Of a DNA stretch of 64,000 nucleotides, positions 11,570-24,060 are shown one piece after another (position 1 is the stretch's first letter; each line of letters begins with the position of its first letter). Location of the stretch: positions 59,001,546-59,065,545 of the forward strand of contig NC_092054.1 in the NCBI RefSeq assembly GCF_003086295.3, written 5' to 3'. The translations under genes were made by a program, and so were the position numbers. The stretch comes from Arachis hypogaea. Lineage: Eukaryota > Streptophyta > Magnoliopsida > Fabales > Fabaceae. The notes beneath the pieces were generated by a model. That model was not told the origin of the DNA and searched no databases. It was given only the letters and a program-made list of their open reading frames with translations.

Positions 11570-11654
11570 ATTTTGGCGCTAAAGTTGGTTGTAAACTGGG
11601 CCCCACAGCTCCCAGAAATCGCTGGGCACGTTTTCTATTAAAAATCACGTGTGA

Positions 11655-11760
11655 CCACCGACGCGTACGCGTACAGCATGCGTGCGCGTCCCTTGTAGTT
11701 TTTGCGATCCACGCGTGCGCGTACAGTGTGCGTGCGCGTACAGTGCGCGTGCACGTGGAT
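11655..11760. repeat. CG-rich palindrome array in element A 3' LTR
   Basis: Several units of the type ACGCGTACGCGT, GCGTGCGCGT and GTGCGCGTGCACGTGG within 100 bp of otherwise AT-rich LTR. ACGCGTACGCGT is a perfect palindrome and alternates purine and pyrimidine. The copy in the other LTR (41455-41547) is one unit shorter. Confidence 0.85.
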
Positions 11761-12062
11761 GAAGATATCCAAATCTTTGGCTTTTTCATGTGTCCTCCAC
11801 TTTGCATGCTTTCCTCTTCACTCCTTTGATTCATTCCTAGCCTTCTCAACCTGAAATCACTTAAAAAACAAATCAAGGCATCTAGTGGAATCAAAGGTGA
11901 ATTACAATCAACAATTAAGGACCTAGAAAGCATGTTTTCACACATAAGCACAAATTGGGAGACAATCATGAAACCATGCTATTTTATTGAATAAATGTGG
12001 GCAAAAGGTCATAAAATCCACTAAATCAAGCATAAGATAAACCCTACAAATGGAGTTTATCA

Positions 12063-12076
12063 ACCTCCCCACACTT
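12063..12076 (-). promoter_or_regulatory. Polypurine tract of element A
   Basis: Minus-strand AAGTGTGGGGAGGT directly precedes the 3' LTR start TGATAAACTCC; primer site for plus-strand DNA synthesis. Confidence 0.85.
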
Positions 12077-15000
12077 AAACCAAGTATGTCCTCATGGTTA
12101 AACCAAGAGAAAGCAAATGGTATCAACATTTATTCAATGAAATCTAACTAAATGCAATCTACCTATATGCAACTATCTAAATGAATGTAATTGCTTGATC
12201 AAAATAAGTCAATTCCCAAGAAGCATATATGCACAAGGGCTAAGGACTAGCAAGTCTAATCCACAATGGAATTGAGTTATTAAATATTTTTATAAACTTG
12301 CAAGAAAAGTGATGATTGTAGGTGAAAACATGTAATTGAGCATCAAACCCTGACCGGAAGTGTTTGCACTCTAGTCGCTCAAGTGTTTAGGGTCGATTCA
12401 CTCAATTCTCCTCTAATCATGCTTTCTAAGATTTATTTTTCTTCTAACAATCAACATTTATTTCATGCATGCATACAAGTATCATGAGGTCTTTTCATTA
12501 GGTTGTAATGGGGCTAGGGTCAAGGTAGGATGCATATTTGGTCAAGTGAGCTTGAAATTTGAATCTTTGATAAGCTCAAACTTTTCACCTAACATATGAC
12601 ATCCTATAAAACTTTAAAACTAACCTAACTACCCATTCTTGTTACTTTTTAACATACTCATGCACTTTCTTTTTATCATAACACATATGCATTGATCTTT
12701 ATTGCTTCACTTTGGGGCATTTTGTCCCCTTTTTATTTATTTATTTCTTTCTTTCTTTTTCTATTTATTTTTTTTCTTTTCTTTTCCATACTCTTCTTTT
12801 TGTTCCTTTTTCTTTTTCTTTTATTTTTCTCATTTTTCTTTCTTTCAAACTATATACAAGAACATCAATGCATAAGGTCTATATATTTAATCAATACATG
12901 AGTATGTATCCAATTCCCAATATTTGCAACAAAATACAAAACTACCCTTTTATCCCAATGTCCCAAGTTTCCCACACTTGAAAGATACTCACACTCACTA
13001 TCCTAAGCTAATCAAAGATCCAAATTAAGAACATTTATTGTTTTTCGCTTTAAGGCTTGTAATGTGATAAAATTATGAACAAGTGGGTTAAGAGTAGGCT
13101 CAAAGTTGGCTAACAATGGAGAGTAAAAGGTAGGCTATTTGGGTAAGTGAGCTAATGAAACAATGGCCTCAATCATATAAATGCATGAATACACGGAATA
13201 ATGGACATAGAAAATCAAACAAATCAAAGATTACAATCATAGAAACAGAATAATTACACACAAGAAGGAAAAATAAGTGGTTATAAGATGTAACCACACC
13301 ATTAGGCTCAAATCTCACAAGCTTGTGTGTTCTTAGCTCAAAAATCATGTTCCACAATATATATATAATTCAAGCAAGTTCAATGAAAAGTTTTCACTCA
13401 AATCAATTGATGCCCTATAAATAATTTTCTCGAAAAATTTCATTATTTTGACTAAGCTTATTGTGTATATATATGCAAAAGTTAAGAAAATACAACAAAG
13501 AATCCTAAAAGACCTAAAAATGAAATGCAAAAGTGTTGGAATTAGAAATTTGTCACCCAAAATCGCCGATCGGTCGGACGACCTCCCCATACTTAAAAGT
13601 TTGCACCGTCCTCGGTGTATTCAAAGATGAGCAAGGGGGTACATCGACTCTCCGGAATGCCACCTTTAGCTGGTAGATCAACCGGTGCTGCGTGTTCTTT
13701 CTCTCGCTTCCGTTTTCGCTTGCGGTGCATCAATCATGCAAAATAGAAAATAACACCATAAGATGAGAAGATATAAAAGCAAGGAAGCATACATTGCTGG
13801 AATGAGGTAATAATCACTAGAATTGAGTGAGTGAATTAGTGTGACATTTTGAAAGTAGGAATGTGAGTCCTAAATTAGGCGCCTTGTAGAACACACATTA
13901 GCATAAAAAGCTGTGTCACAAAAGAAGCACGCACTTTACTCATTCTAGTGTGCTTGAGATGCTTTAAGTAAACTTGTAAGGTAAAACAAGCATTAAAGAA
14001 GCATGAGAGCATTCAAGCCAAAAACATATGGACGCTTATGATCATGAAACACAATGCATTAAGATAAATGCACAACATCCATCAAGAAATTGCCTAATCA
14101 AGAAAAAGGATTCCAATTACATGGTGGCCAAATCATGCAATTCAAGAAGAGTTACAAGCTCGAAGGCGATCCTCATCACTTGGTATTTTCAAAAGGTAAG
14201 CATGAAGAACTTAAAACCAAGTAGCAAAATGTAACCTCAACAATAGAATCCAACAATGAATATCCAAAAACAATTATGCTAAGATAGCATGCAATTAGTA
14301 ATAAGTAGCAATATATGGTAAACAAAATCAATAATCCAACACTTATAATGAAAAAGAGAAAATGAAATGAAAACTAAGCTAAGTAACTAACTAATCAACT
14401 AACTAACTAAATAATTAACCGAATAAAATAAATGGTTATCAATGGTGGTTAGAAGTGTTGGATGAGGGGTAGGAGAAGGGAAGAAGAAAGGAGAAGGAAA
14501 GAAATGGAAAGAGGAGAAGAAAAGAAGCGTAGTGAAGGAAGAACATTTGCGCATACGCGTGCACGGCGCGCGCGCGCGGATGGTGGTGCAATGGAAGCGA
14601 TGCGTACGCGCAGGTCACACGTCCGCGTCGATGGCTTATTTCGAGAGTGACGCGTACGCGTCGTGTACACGTACGCGCGAGTTGGTTTTTGCTTCAGGCA
14701 TAGTGCTAGCGCAGTGTAGGTGCAACTCTCGGGAAAATGGCTGGGAGTTGAAATCATGCAATCCACGCATACGCGCACATGGCGCATGCGCGTGGATGGT
14801 CGAAAACGCTTGATGCACGCGTACGCGTAAAGTGCGCGTACGCGTGGATGGCGCTCTGTTTTTCAAAATTTTTCTATGTTTTTGCACCAATCCAAGCATT
14901 CTAAACCTCGAAATAGCTACCTAAACACCTTAAAACCTTATTTAACATACTATACTACCAAATAAACTCAACAAATCAATCAAAACATGAATTTAAACTA

Positions 15001-15112
15001 ATTACCAATATTTACAAAAGAGAAAAATGAAAAGATTTTACCATGGTGGGGGTGTCTCCCACCTAGCACTTTTGTTTATTGTCCTTAAGTTGGACTTATG
15101 GGGAGCTCCTCA
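12077..15112 (-). other. Element A internal non-coding region
   Basis: About 3 kb without a gene. It holds a pyrimidine-rich tract at 12725-12850, an AT-rich centre, and a CG-rich palindrome array at 14550-14850. The part at 12077-13330 resembles element C 52900-54000 in the opposite plus/minus sense, so the 3' interior is conserved between the two families. Small frames here are not convincing. Confidence 0.7.
14545..14855. repeat. CG-rich palindrome array in element A interior
   Basis: At least eight units of 10-14 bp such as GACGCGTACGCGTC, GTACACGTACGCGCG, GCATGCGCGTGG and GCACGCGTACGCG, in pairs separated by about 8-35 bp. It sits after the gag-like ORF, the same place where element C has its array. 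Confidence 0.85.
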
Positions 15113-15767
15113 TCAAGGTGGCTTGTGCTTGAATTCATCTTGGAACTCCCACCAATACTTGGTTCTCCATTGTGCCCCAAGATTCCCTATTTGTTGCACC
15201 AAGTGTTGATGGAGTTCTTCACAAGCTTGGGGCTCCCAAAATTGATTCTCCTTGTGCGATCCGGGATCCCACACTTTATTTTCACACCCGTCTTGAAGTT
15301 GATCATTATTAGTCCATCTGGGTGGCATGACTTTAGAATTCTCATGTAAGCGACCAAGCATCCTCCTAAACCCAAGCAATCTAGCTCTATACCAACCCTT
15401 GTAATGCCAACCACTAATCATCTCCCTCTTGCTCTTAAAACCACAAATATTTCTAAGTTGACCATCCGTCTTAAGCAAATCATATTCAAGGGGAATAATA
15501 AAGCTTAAGTATAAGGAATTTACCCACTTGAACGGAAGAATGGATGGTGATGGCTTGGGAAGAGGTATCTCCAATGTCCTTGCAAGCTCTACTCCCTTAA
15601 ATTCTTCCTTGACTACCTCCACCTCTTCACAAACTTCTTCACCTTCAATCCTTTGTTCTTCAATTTCATCTAACTCTTCTCCATCACTCAAATCATAAAA
15701 GGGAGGTTGAGAAAAATCTACCTCCACATTGCTTTCTATCTCATTGGGAGAAGGTTCTTCACACCAT
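15113..15767 (-). pseudogene. Element A gag-like protein, C-terminal part
   Basis: The reading enters as WCEEPSPNEIESNVEVDFSQ and ends ...EFKHKPP with TGA at 15115-15113. It starts Glu-rich (EELDEIEEQRIEGEEVCEEV) and then has a more ordered Trp-rich part (WHYKGWYRARLLGFRRML, PRWTNNDQL, WWEFQDEF). It continues the N-terminal part on the far side of element D, though not exactly in frame, because D's left end is truncated. Element C keeps a recognisable copy of only the last codons and following sequence (near 48400-48530), so the protein belongs to a family of elements. I do not recognise a domain. Confidence 0.6.
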
Positions 15768-16865
15768 CTCAGCCCTAGTACACACCAAGTGGGCTCCGGA
15801 AGTGGATTTCTACAATATCTGCACTTAGTTACTCATTTTCTATAAACTTAAGTTACTAGTTTAGTATAAAAACTACTTTTAGAGATTCATTTTGGAACTC
15901 ATGACAATTTTTACATTTCATATTGTATCTTCTACAGTAAGAGTCTCTAAACCCCATAGGTGGGGGTGAGGAGCTCTGCTGTGTTTCAACGGATTAATGC
16001 AATTACTACTGTTTTCTATTCAATCACGCCTGATTCTATTCTAAGATACTCACTTGTACTTAAATATAGAGAATATGATGATCCGTGACACTCATCATTA
16101 TTCTCAAATCTATGAATGCGTGCTTAAAAACCACTCCCGTTCTATCTGAGCTCAACGTAGTCATTGGGCGACAGCTTGAGTGCGTATCTCTTGGGTCTCT
16201 GATCCACGGACCGAGTCCGTGAGATTAGAACCTTCGTGGTAGAGGCTAGAACCAATTGGCAGAATTCTTGGGATCCGGAAAGTCTAAACCTTGTCTGTGG
16301 TATTTCGAGTAGGATCTGGGAAGGGATGACCGTGAAGAGCTTCAAACTTGCGAATGTTGGGCGCAATGACAGTGTGCAAAAGGACAAGGGTCCTATTCCG
16401 ATGCTAGCGGGAACCGACAGATGATTAGCCGTGCGGTAGCTGTACCTGGTATTTTTCATCCGAGACGAGAAATCCGACAGTTGATTAGCCGTGCAGAGAT
16501 CGTACCTGGTATTTTTCATCCGAGAGGATCATGCAGCTTGCCATTGAAGGAAGCCATGCGTGTTTGGAGAAGAAGACAGTAGAAAAGCAGATATTCAGGC
16601 TACAGAGCATCTCCGGAACCTCAACCTATTCCTAATTACTGAATCACAAGTACCATTTATTTCATGTTATTTATTTTTCTTAACAAAATCATTTTTATCA
16701 TTGATCTCCTGACTAAGATTTACAAGATAACCATAGCTTGCTTCAAGCTGACAATCTCTGTGGGATCAACCCTTACTCATGTAAGGTATTACTTGGACGA
16801 CCCAGTGCACTTGCTGGTTAGTTGTGCGGAGTTGTGAAAAGTTTGAATCACATTTTCGTGCACCA
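15768..16865 (+). repeat. Element D 5' LTR, 5'-truncated
   Basis: Aligns with 38633-39724 of the 3' LTR; the first about 514 bp, including the promoter-proximal palindromes, are missing. It ends ...CGTGCACCA before the PBS. I count about 58 differences in 1095 bp against the 3' LTR. Confidence 0.9.
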
Positions 16866-16871
16866 AGTTTT

Positions 16872-16889
16872 TGGCGCTGTTGCCGGGGA
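16872..16889 (+). promoter_or_regulatory. Primer-binding site of element D
   Basis: TGGCGCTGTTGCCGGGGA, 17 of 18 matches to the tRNA-Asp complement, 6 bases after the LTR. Confidence 0.9.
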
Positions 16890-18105
16890 TTGTTCGAGTT
16901 TGGACAACTGACGGTTTATTTTGTTGCTTAGATTAGGAAAAATTTATCTCTTTGGTTTAGAGTCACCAAATTTGAGTCCTTTATTTTCTTTTCAAAAATC
17001 TTATTTTTCTTTATTAATCTTTAATTTTCCTTTGAGTTTTCTGTTTGAGTTTAGTTTCATGCTTTAAGTTTGGTGTCAATTGCATGTTTTAATCTTTCTT
17101 TAATTTTCAAAAATATATGCATTGTGTTCTTCATTGATATTCAAGTTGTTCTTGTTTATTTTCCTTGTTTGATCTTTAGTTTTTCTTGTTTTGTATTTTT
17201 CCTTGTTTTTCTTGTGCATTTTCGAATTATTAGTGTCCAAAGTATAAAAATTTTTAAGTTTGGTGTCCTTTGTATTTTTATTTTCTTAAAAATTTTCAAA
17301 ATTTGTTCTTGGTGTTCATCTTGATCTTCAAAGTGTTCTTGGTGTTCATCTTGACATTCAAAGTTTTCTTATTTGTTTTCTTTGTTTTGATTTAAAAATT
17401 CTAAGTTTGGTGTCATTTTATTATTTTTCTCTTTCCTCATTAAATTTAAAAAAATTATCTTTTCCTTTATTTACTCATCATTTTCGAATTCCTTAGGTTG
17501 ACTTATTCAAAATTTTTAAAATTTGGTAGTTTTTTGTTAGTTAAGTTAAAATTTCAAATTAAAAATTTATCTTTTTAAATCTTTTTCAATTTTCTTTTTA
17601 TATTTTTCGAAAATCCTTTATAAAATTCTTCAAAAATATTTTTCTTTTCTTATTCATAATTTTTGAATCACTTGTGCTATTTTATTATTTTGATTGAAAA
17701 ATTTTAAGTTTGGTGTTTTCTTGTTAAGAAAGTTTCAAGTCTTAAAATTTTAAAATCGTATCTTTTTCAAATCTTTTCTCTTATTTATTTATTTTCTTAC
17801 AAGTATCTTTAATTTTAAGACATATCTTTTTCAAAACTTCCTAACCACTTTCTCTATCTTCATTTTTCGAAAATCCTCACTCATAATTTTTCAAATCTTT
17901 TTAATTAATTAATTATTTTAGTTTTCTAATTTCTTTTATTTCTTTTCTTTTAATTTTTGAAACTTATACCATTTTTCCCATTTACTTTATTTTAATTTCT
18001 TTAATTTCAAATTAGCATTAAATAAATAAAATAAAAACAAAATATTTTAATTTTTATTTTACTCTATTTTTATTTTGCAATCCACATCATCTCCCTTTAT
18101 CCATC
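16890..18105 (+). other. Element D leader between PBS and gag
   Basis: T-rich, no gene. The 10-mer AAGTTTGGTG followed by T recurs at 17066, 17256, 17403 and 17706. The same string stands directly before the 3' LTR at 38106. Confidence 0.75.
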
Positions 18106-19344
18106 ATGGACCTAAGTGGAAATGAACAGTCTAGAAGGACTCTGGGGTCATATGCTAACCCCACTACTGCTTCATATGGGAGTAGTATCTGTATACCCCC
18201 CATCAGAGCTAGCAGTTCTGAGCTAAACCCTCAGCTCATCATCATGGTGCAGTAAAATTGCCAGTATTCTGGTCTTCTACAGGAAGAACCCACTGAGTTT
18301 TTGGCACAGTTCTTACAAATTGCTGACACAGTACGTGATAAGGAAGTGGATCAGGATGTCTACAGATTATTACTGTTTCCATTTGCTGTAAAAGATCAAG
18401 CTAAGAGGTGGTTAAATAACCAACCCACAGCAAGCATAAGAACATGAAAACAGTTATCAGACAAATTCCTGAATCAATAATTCCCTCCAAAAAGGATGAC
18501 ACAACTAAGGCTGGACATCCAAGGCTTCAAACAAGAGGATAATAAATCTCTTTATAATGCCTGGGAGAGGTACAGAGGGATGCTAAGGAAATGCCCCTCT
18601 GAAATATTTTCAGAATGGGTATAGTTAGACATCTTCTACTACGGGCTTACAAAAAAATCTCAGATGTCTCTAGACCACTCAGCTGGTGGATCTATACACA
18701 TGAGAAAGACAATTAAAGAGGCTCAAGAGCTCATTGACACAGTTGCTAGAAATCAGCATCTGTATTTAAGTAGTGAGTCCTCCATGCAAGAAGAGGCTAA
18801 AGCACTATCCACTGAACTTAGTCCTCCAGAACAAGTTGTTGAATTCAATCAGCAATTACTCCTTATAACAAAATAGTTAGCAGAATTTAAAGAGATGCTA
18901 CAAGACACTAAAAATGCCAACAAGAATATGGAAGCACAATTGAACCAGACAAGACAACAGCTATCTAAACAGATAACAGAAGAGTGCCAAGCTGTTCAGT
19001 TAAGGAGTGGGAAGACATTGAATGTTTCAACTCAAGGCAGAAGAAAGCCAAGAAAGGAACAACTGACAGAGGATGGCCAGCCCACTACCCGAAATCCCTC
19101 TGAGGACAGTAAGAGCCCACAGAGGAATGATTCTGGCGTTCAAACGCCAGAAAAGGATGAAAAAGTGGCGTTAAACGCCCAATGGATGTCCAATTCTGGC
19201 GTTCAAACGCCAGAAAAGAGTGAAAAATTGGCGTTAAATGCTCATACAGCACACAATGCTGGCGTTCAAATGCCAGTAAGGGGTCAGACACCTACAAGTG
19301 TTGATAACAACCCCCTTAAGCAGGCTTTTCCAACCCTTCTGTAG
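18106..19344 (+). pseudogene. gag: Element D gag (Retrotrans_gag type), five internal stops
   Basis: The ATG at 18106 gives MDLSGNEQSRRTLGSYANPT, collinear with element F gag. The capsid-like part includes QDVYRLLLFPFAVKDQAKRW, MTQLRLDIQGFKQ and SLDHSAGGSIHMRKT. In-frame stops lie at 18253 (TAA), 18445 (TGA), 18478 (TAA), 18622 (TAG) and 18874 (TAG); the frame ends at 19342-19344. Comparison with F shows Gln at the first and Trp at the second. The distal part carries the repeat SGVQTPEK twice and a third, diverged copy (AGVQMPVR), which is the coding reading of the GGCGTT-AACGCC palindrome. No zinc knuckle is seen, as usual in this lineage. The product would form the virus-like particle; it is dead here. 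Confidence 0.9.
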
Positions 19345-19991
19345 GAAATAAACCTGCAGCAACTAAGGTTGAAGAATATAAAGCCAAGATGCCTTATCCT
19401 CAGAAACTCTACCAAGAGAAACAGGATAAACAATTTGCCCGCTTTGTAGACTATCTCAGGACTCTTGAAATAAAGATTCCGTTTGCAGAGGCACTTGAGC
19501 AAATACCCTCTTATGCTAAGTTCATGAAAGAGATCTTAAGTCATAAGAAGGATTAGAGAGAAACTGAAAAGTTTTTCCTCACTGAAGAATGCAGTGCAGT
19601 CATTCTGAAAAGCTTACAGAGAAGCTTAAAGATCCCGGAAGCTTTATGATACCATGGAAATTAGAGGATGCTTGTACCAAGACAGCTTTATGTGATCTTG
19701 GGGCAAGTATCAACCTAATACCTGCATCCACTATCGAAAAGCTTGGTTTAACTGATGAAGTTAAACCAACCCAGATATGCCTCCAACTTGCTGATGGCAC
19801 CATTAAAATTCCATCAGGCGTAATTGAGGACATGATTGTCAAGGTTGGGCTATTCGCCTTTCCCACTGACTTTGTAGTGCTGGAAATGAAGGAGCACAAG
19901 AGTGCAACTCTCATTCTAGGAAGACCTTTCCTAGAAACTGAACGAACCTTCATTGACGTCCAAAAAGGGGAGATAACCCTGAGAGTCAATG
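19345..19991 (+). pseudogene. Element D gag-protease linker and aspartic protease
   Basis: After a frameshift from gag the reading is VEEYKAKMPYPQKL and then IPFAEALEQIPSYAKFMKEI. A TAG at 19554-19556 stands at a likely Trp (KKD-W-RETEKF), and a second frameshift follows near 19600-19630. The protease then reads CTKTALCDLGASINLIPAS, with DLGAS as the active-site motif usual in Athila, followed by GLFAFPTDFVVLEM and LILGRPFLETERTFIDVQKG. The family cleaves the Gag-Pol polyprotein. The frame stays open until element E is entered; it resumes at 32215 in the same frame (LRVN-EDEFKL). Confidence 0.9.
19987..19991. repeat. Target duplication caatg, left copy, element E
   Basis: Matches 32210-32214 and lies in the D protease/RT reading frame. 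Confidence 0.95.
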
Positions 19992-20204
19992 TGTAACACC
20001 CTAACTACCAAAGCTCACGCTTCCGGCTGCGCAACTCTTATAGCTCGGGCATTACGACGACACTTATACTATTTAATACTAGAATATGAGCCTGTTTAAA
20101 AAATTTAAACCGTGACACCGCTTCCAAAAATATTTTCGTTCGCTAACGTACATCTATAAATACCATACAACTTACAAAATCTCATAAAGAGTACATCCAT
20201 ATAT

Positions 20205-20212
20205 ATACATAC

Positions 20213-20266
<54 letters not shown>
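20205..20266. repeat. (CATA)n-(TA)n microsatellite in element E left LTR
   Basis: Four to five CATA units followed by more than 20 TA units; the matching site in the right LTR (27841-27866) is much shorter. This is a length change after insertion. Confidence 0.95.
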
Positions 20267-20272
<6 letters not shown>

Positions 20273-23149
20273 TATTACAAGCAATAATCAATACAATTCC
20301 TATCCCTCTTACAGATTATATCAAGATAAAGGCGAGGGTACAATAAACCATAACTAAAACAATACAGAGTATCACAACAACAATTAAATAAGCTCTTCGT
20401 AACTTCTGCGCCCATATCCTGAAAGGGAAAAAATGTAGGGGGGTGAGAACATCATCCTCAAAAGGGTTCTCAGTAGAGGGTTTTTGGGAATTACTGTAAT
20501 AGGATACGTAGAGATAAACCGTACCAGTGATTAATAACCATCCTATGCCTCTTTTCAAAAACAACAGCTTACAATAAAAGTAAAGTCGGAAATCTTTTCT
20601 GAAAGAGGAATCCGTTCAATTCTCAAAAACTCAAAAGCCTTTCAAAACAGTTTATCTATGCTGAACCAAAATAGCTTTTCATACTTTATTCCAAACCAGA
20701 AACACAAAACCGAAATCAACCATCGGTTCATCTCATTTCAACCACGACTATAGGCCCAAACAATCCAACCATCAACCAAATCACCACAGTCCAACAGAGT
20801 CCCAGTAGCAAACACACATAGGAAGATGCAAGCACAAACAAATAGTTATTACAAGTAGAACAATTAGCAATTAATCACATAGGCAAACCAAGTATAATAT
20901 GCACACCCAAACAATGTCACATAGATGCATATGATGCATGCCTGTCCCTAGTGGCTGATGATATCATCTGTCGGTTATATAGCCAACCCGACACGTCCTG
21001 GTAGCTAACCATGGACAGAAACACCCATTGTGGAGCAAGTAGGTTTGAGCTACAACCCCATTGCTACTACCCGCTCAACCCAGAGCCAGTGGAATAACCA
21101 CTACTGCAGCTACTACCCAGGCGGGTGTTTAACAGCTCAACCTGGAGCGAGTGGAATCACCACTACTACCGCTACTACCCAGGCGTCACAGTCTCTGACC
21201 TGGAGCAAGTGGGATGAACCACAACCCTTGCTACTACCTAGGTATCTCAAGCATATATTCATTCAGTCCCAGTTATGGATCAACATCCATCTCAGCCATC
21301 CGGCTTAAATTCATAATTCATAGTCAGCCATACGGCCCATAACTCATTCGGCAATCAGCCATAAATCAATATCATACACAGCCATTCCGGCTCACGGTTC
21401 AATCCAAAACCAGCCAATATTCATAATCATACATAGCCATTCCGGCCCATAACAAAACAGCACTTCCACCACTCAACATCATCAAATTCATAAAACCGGC
21501 ATTTAAGCCATAAATCACTTTTCTCAAGCCATTTCACTTTGAAATCAAATTTCAACTCTTTTCAGCCTTGGCTTTAAAGATCTCATTTCTCAAATCATCT
21601 CAGGCTCACAAGCCACTTTTACTCAAAGTGAGTTCCCTTTTTAAAACAAAGCCACTCTCGGCATTTTCTTTCCAAAACTTCCAAAACCATGGAAAGTTAA
21701 AGATTCCTTTTGAATCATTCAAAATCACCCATCCAACAATGGGATTTTTGTAACAAAAGTTCCTCGGCAGAGTCCCAAGTCCTTAGGGGAGAATAGCATA
21801 ACTCATTTCGCCAAATTCATTTAAAATCATTAAAACCTTGGCTTTCCGAATTGAGTAATAAAATAAGATCTAAGCCAAACCGAGTCATGTAATCATTTAC
21901 TTCTTTCAAAGTCGTTTCCTTTACTTAGGCAAAACCAACTTTGACCCCCATGATAAATTCTAGAACGTTTCAACTGTTCAAATTGTTTTAGTCTTGCAAG
22001 AATTCAGAATTCAAAGAGTACTTAAAACCTTTCTCAAAACATTTCAAAATGAAACTTGTCAATAGACATTCAAGTTCTTTCAAAGTCATTGAAACTTCTT
22101 TAATTGAAACCCCCAAGTCAAATTCAAAGGCATAAACCCTTTTCACATCCAAACAGCTTTAAAACACAAGTTTCATCTAAATAACCTTCTCCTGAAAGAG
22201 ATACAATGCCTTTCTTAAGAAGCAAGACTAAATCATAATTTTCTCTTTATTAATTCATTTCGAAAGCATGAATCATCCTTTTCTCGATAATTCAAATAAA
22301 ATAGTAGAAGTCTTTAACTCATCATTTTCCAGACAACATTTCAATAAAGACTCGGATTTTATAGAAATTTCGGCAGCACTTCCCCTAAAACTTGGACTTT
22401 TGCCACCCGGTTCGGGTCCAAACTAAACCGTTTCTCATTCCTTTTCAACAGCTCAAAACCAGAAATCAATTCAAAAGCAAGCTAAATCCAACAGTCGCCT
22501 CAATGGCATACCTCAAGAAAACCATTTCAAAAAATGAACTCAATATCAACCGATTTAACTCATTTATAAAGCTTTAAAGAATCGGTTCAGCAATAAACCA
22601 TTTATCAAAACCAGAGCAATTAAAGCAACCCAGGCTAAATTTCAAGAGCATTCTATCTTTCACATCATCAAAATAATTGACTCAATTCAAACCAATCCTC
22701 AACGGATTAAACTCATTTCAAATATTTAAAGAATCAACTTCAAACATTACATTTCACAAGCCACACAATAATTCAGCCAAACCAACATCCATAGTCATTC
22801 GAGTCAATCAATTGATACATAAGGCAGATATAATCACCAAATACACAATATCTCACATCAGTACCCATATGTAATAATTCCAATAATAAACTATAGTTTT
22901 TGGAAAGCGCCCCTACCTCAAAACGCAGACCATAACCCAAACGTCTCACAGAGTCCTTTCCTCCTCAGCCTAAATTGACGGCAACCAAAACCTCGGTTCC
23001 AAGCCACTTTCGCAATAGTCTCAACAACTCTATTCGCAACATACAACAACCGAAACTCAATCGTATAGCAATTAATGCCACAAACCTCAGCGTATGCTAA
23101 CAGAACAGTAACTAAGGGGCTTTCAAATCGAAAATGCTTACCGAACGAA

Positions 23150-24060
23150 GGAGCAGCTGAACCGAAACAGCGGCGATCTTTGAACCGGTTCGGCAGCAAC
23201 CCGGCAGCCACCTCAAGTAGCAGCGGCGACTGAACTTCGGCAATGGCACCTGAAACCCACATACAGAGACGTTAAAGCTTTTAGAATCTTAAACAAATGA
23301 AGACCGAATTCAAAAACCCTTACCGGCAGAGTTTTCCGGCAACGGCAGCGGGGTTTTCCGGCAGCCAGGCACGGCGGCGCGACTCAACGCAAAACCAGGC
23401 AGAGCGGCGGCAGCCTTCAGCAACTCCGGTGAGCTTCCTCAACAACGGTGATGGTCGGAGTTTCGGCGGTGCTAACCGAGGCTTGCCGGCGGCAGGAACG
23501 GCGGCGATAGCTCTTTCTCGGCGAACCGAAACAGCAAACATAGAAGGGTTTCATCTTGCTTCTGTGCTGCTGGCAAGGACAACTACCCAGCTCCGGCGAC
23601 GGCGAGTTCGCAGTAGCAGCGGCGGTATCCAGGTGCGACGGCGGCGCGCAAGACAGTGCCCCTCTCTCTTCACCACGAGCTCCCTCCCTTTCTCCTGCGA
23701 TGGTGGTCCTCCGGCGTGACACCAATCACAACAGGGACGGCGGCGGCGAGACCCCAACAGCAACGAGTTTCCCAGCGACAGAGCACACCGGCTGGAGGTC
23801 ACGGCGACATGAGAGGTTTCCAACGCGGTGGTTAGACCTCAGCTCGCCCTCAGATCTTGCTCTCCCTCCTCCGCGCGTCTGACTCCTTCCCTCTCTTCCA
23901 TTGTTGACGATGGCAGCAACAACCAGTGATGGACTGGACGCGACTGGGCGGCGACGTCATGAGCTCGATGGCGAGGGCTCGGTGGCGCGGCGGCGGGCAT
24001 GGTGGCTACGGCCTCCCTCCCTCCGGATCTCCTTCTTTTCTTTCACAGGGGACCGTGTGT
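23150..24060. other. GC-rich, CpG-rich block of element E LTR (left copy)
   Basis: Strongly GC-rich with repeated GGCGGCG, CGGCGAC and CCGGCAGC strings inside an AT-rich LTR, conserved at 30750-31660. It may be the promoter/leader region of the LTR. Open frames of up to 140 codons occur on both strands as expected for GC-rich DNA. Confidence 0.7.

Larger units (their letters stand above)
5589..12062 (-). repeat. Element A 3' LTR, split by the CACTA element
   Basis: Runs TGATGAACGG to GTTTATCA on the plus strand and aligns along its length with 40377-41849. The LTR sequence is 5589-6202 plus 11186-12062, about 1.49 kb, with the CACTA element and one tga between. Near the start I count 10 substitutions in about 614 bp against the other LTR; the second part is more diverged. 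A CG-rich palindrome array lies at 11659-11757, upstream (minus sense) of the TATA-like site. Confidence 0.95.

Noticed and set aside
12692..12981. Phe-rich plus frames resembling membrane proteins
   Set aside because: Produced by a pyrimidine-rich tract in the antisense of element A.
16142..16519. 125-codon minus frame, repeated at 39001-39378
   Set aside because: It is antisense within the LTR of element D and appears twice because LTRs are repeated.
20316..20564. 82-codon minus frame with hydrophobic end, repeated at 27916-28164
   Set aside because: Lies within the E LTR near its end in element sense; no family recognised, and duplicated with the LTR.
21030..21308. 92-codon plus frame with CTACTACC-like repeats
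   Set aside because: Low-complexity antisense frame in the E LTR.
23297..23882. Overlapping open frames of 90-140 codons on both strands in the GC-rich part of the E LTR
   Set aside because: They overlap one another in several frames, are GC-rich low-complexity protein, lie inside an LTR, and recur only because the LTR is duplicated.
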